Both the position numbers and the translations under genes were made by a program. A stretch of DNA of 64,000 nucleotides from Moraxella porci DSM 25326 (GTDB taxonomy: Bacteria > Pseudomonadota > Gammaproteobacteria > Pseudomonadales > Moraxellaceae), in assembly GCF_002014855.1 (NCBI RefSeq), contig NZ_MUYV01000002.1, forward strand, positions 101,328 to 165,327. The letters are read 5' to 3'. Shown in pieces: positions 63,938 through 64,000 of the stretch (within the stretch, counting starts at the first letter, position 1; the number at the start of each line of letters is the position of its first letter). The notes under the pieces were generated by a model. The model worked only from the letters and a program-made list of their open reading frames with translations, searched no databases and had not been told where the DNA came from.

Positions 63938-64000
63938 TAACTCAGCCGCTTATATCCACCACAACAAATCCTTTATTCTAACCAACAAAAAACCCCCTCA

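Overview
The window looks like chromosome from a Gammaproteobacterium of the Moraxellaceae, most likely Moraxella or a close relative. This is inferred from the protein families, the moderate GC content and the gene neighbourhoods (ubiG-gph-yciK, mazG-comEA, pcnB-folK-panB-panC, lptF/lptG divergent from pepA). No sequence search was possible. No rRNA, tRNA, CRISPR array, insertion sequence or prophage was recognised. Nearly all of the sequence is ordinary housekeeping DNA in short operons. The main accessory block is at the left edge.

Positions 1-9854 hold a ten-gene, minus-strand, ABC-transporter-dependent capsule operon. It reads from an outer-membrane export lipoprotein (ctrA-like), through the inner-membrane chain-length/export protein (ctrB), permease (ctrC) and ATPase (ctrD), to an alpha/beta-hydrolase-like protein of unknown role, three glycosyltransferases, UDP-galactopyranose mutase (glf) and a truncated galU at the edge. 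glf and the adjacent GT2 enzyme imply a galactofuranose-containing capsule. The central biosynthetic genes (about 2.4-6 kb) are visibly more AT-rich than the flanks, and one glycosyltransferase carries a G7 tract.

Positions 10099-30676 hold plsB, tesB, a DUF1615 lipoprotein, lptG/lptF, pepA, a ZnuD-like TonB receptor with a convincing Zur box, an aromatic/aspartate aminotransferase, a LysR regulator, a ChaA-type antiporter, a PaeA/YtfL-type CBS membrane protein, two unknown lipoproteins, and the ubiG-gph-yciK operon.

Positions 31106-47792 hold dsbA, a TAXI-TRAP transporter (substrate-binding lipoprotein, DUF1850 protein, fused permease), a thioesterase, darP, rapZ, the pcnB-folK-panB-panC run, mazG-comEA, cysK, a phosphomannomutase (useful for surface polysaccharides), and nfeD-qmcA. 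A 425-base gap before darP contains nested inverted repeats, including a perfect 18-bp one.

Positions 47948-63937 hold an MFS transporter, a fabF-type synthase, xerD, tusA, a small membrane protein, recN-yqgE-ruvX, def, hisB-hisH, parE with a PlsC-type acyltransferase, and a DNA-repair neighbourhood. That neighbourhood has a radical SAM protein translationally coupled to a DUF4130 protein, a divergent AlkB-like dioxygenase, a YqiA-like esterase and a DUF1289 protein.

The most interesting signal is at this right end. The radical SAM protein ends in QLDLF, the AlkB-like protein begins with MSQHDLF, and the 81-residue DUF1289 protein begins with MSQFELF and ends with QLGMF. All resemble the pentapeptide that docks proteins on the bacterial beta sliding clamp. 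I read this as a possible clamp-tethered repair or modification set; it is a hypothesis from motif reading only.
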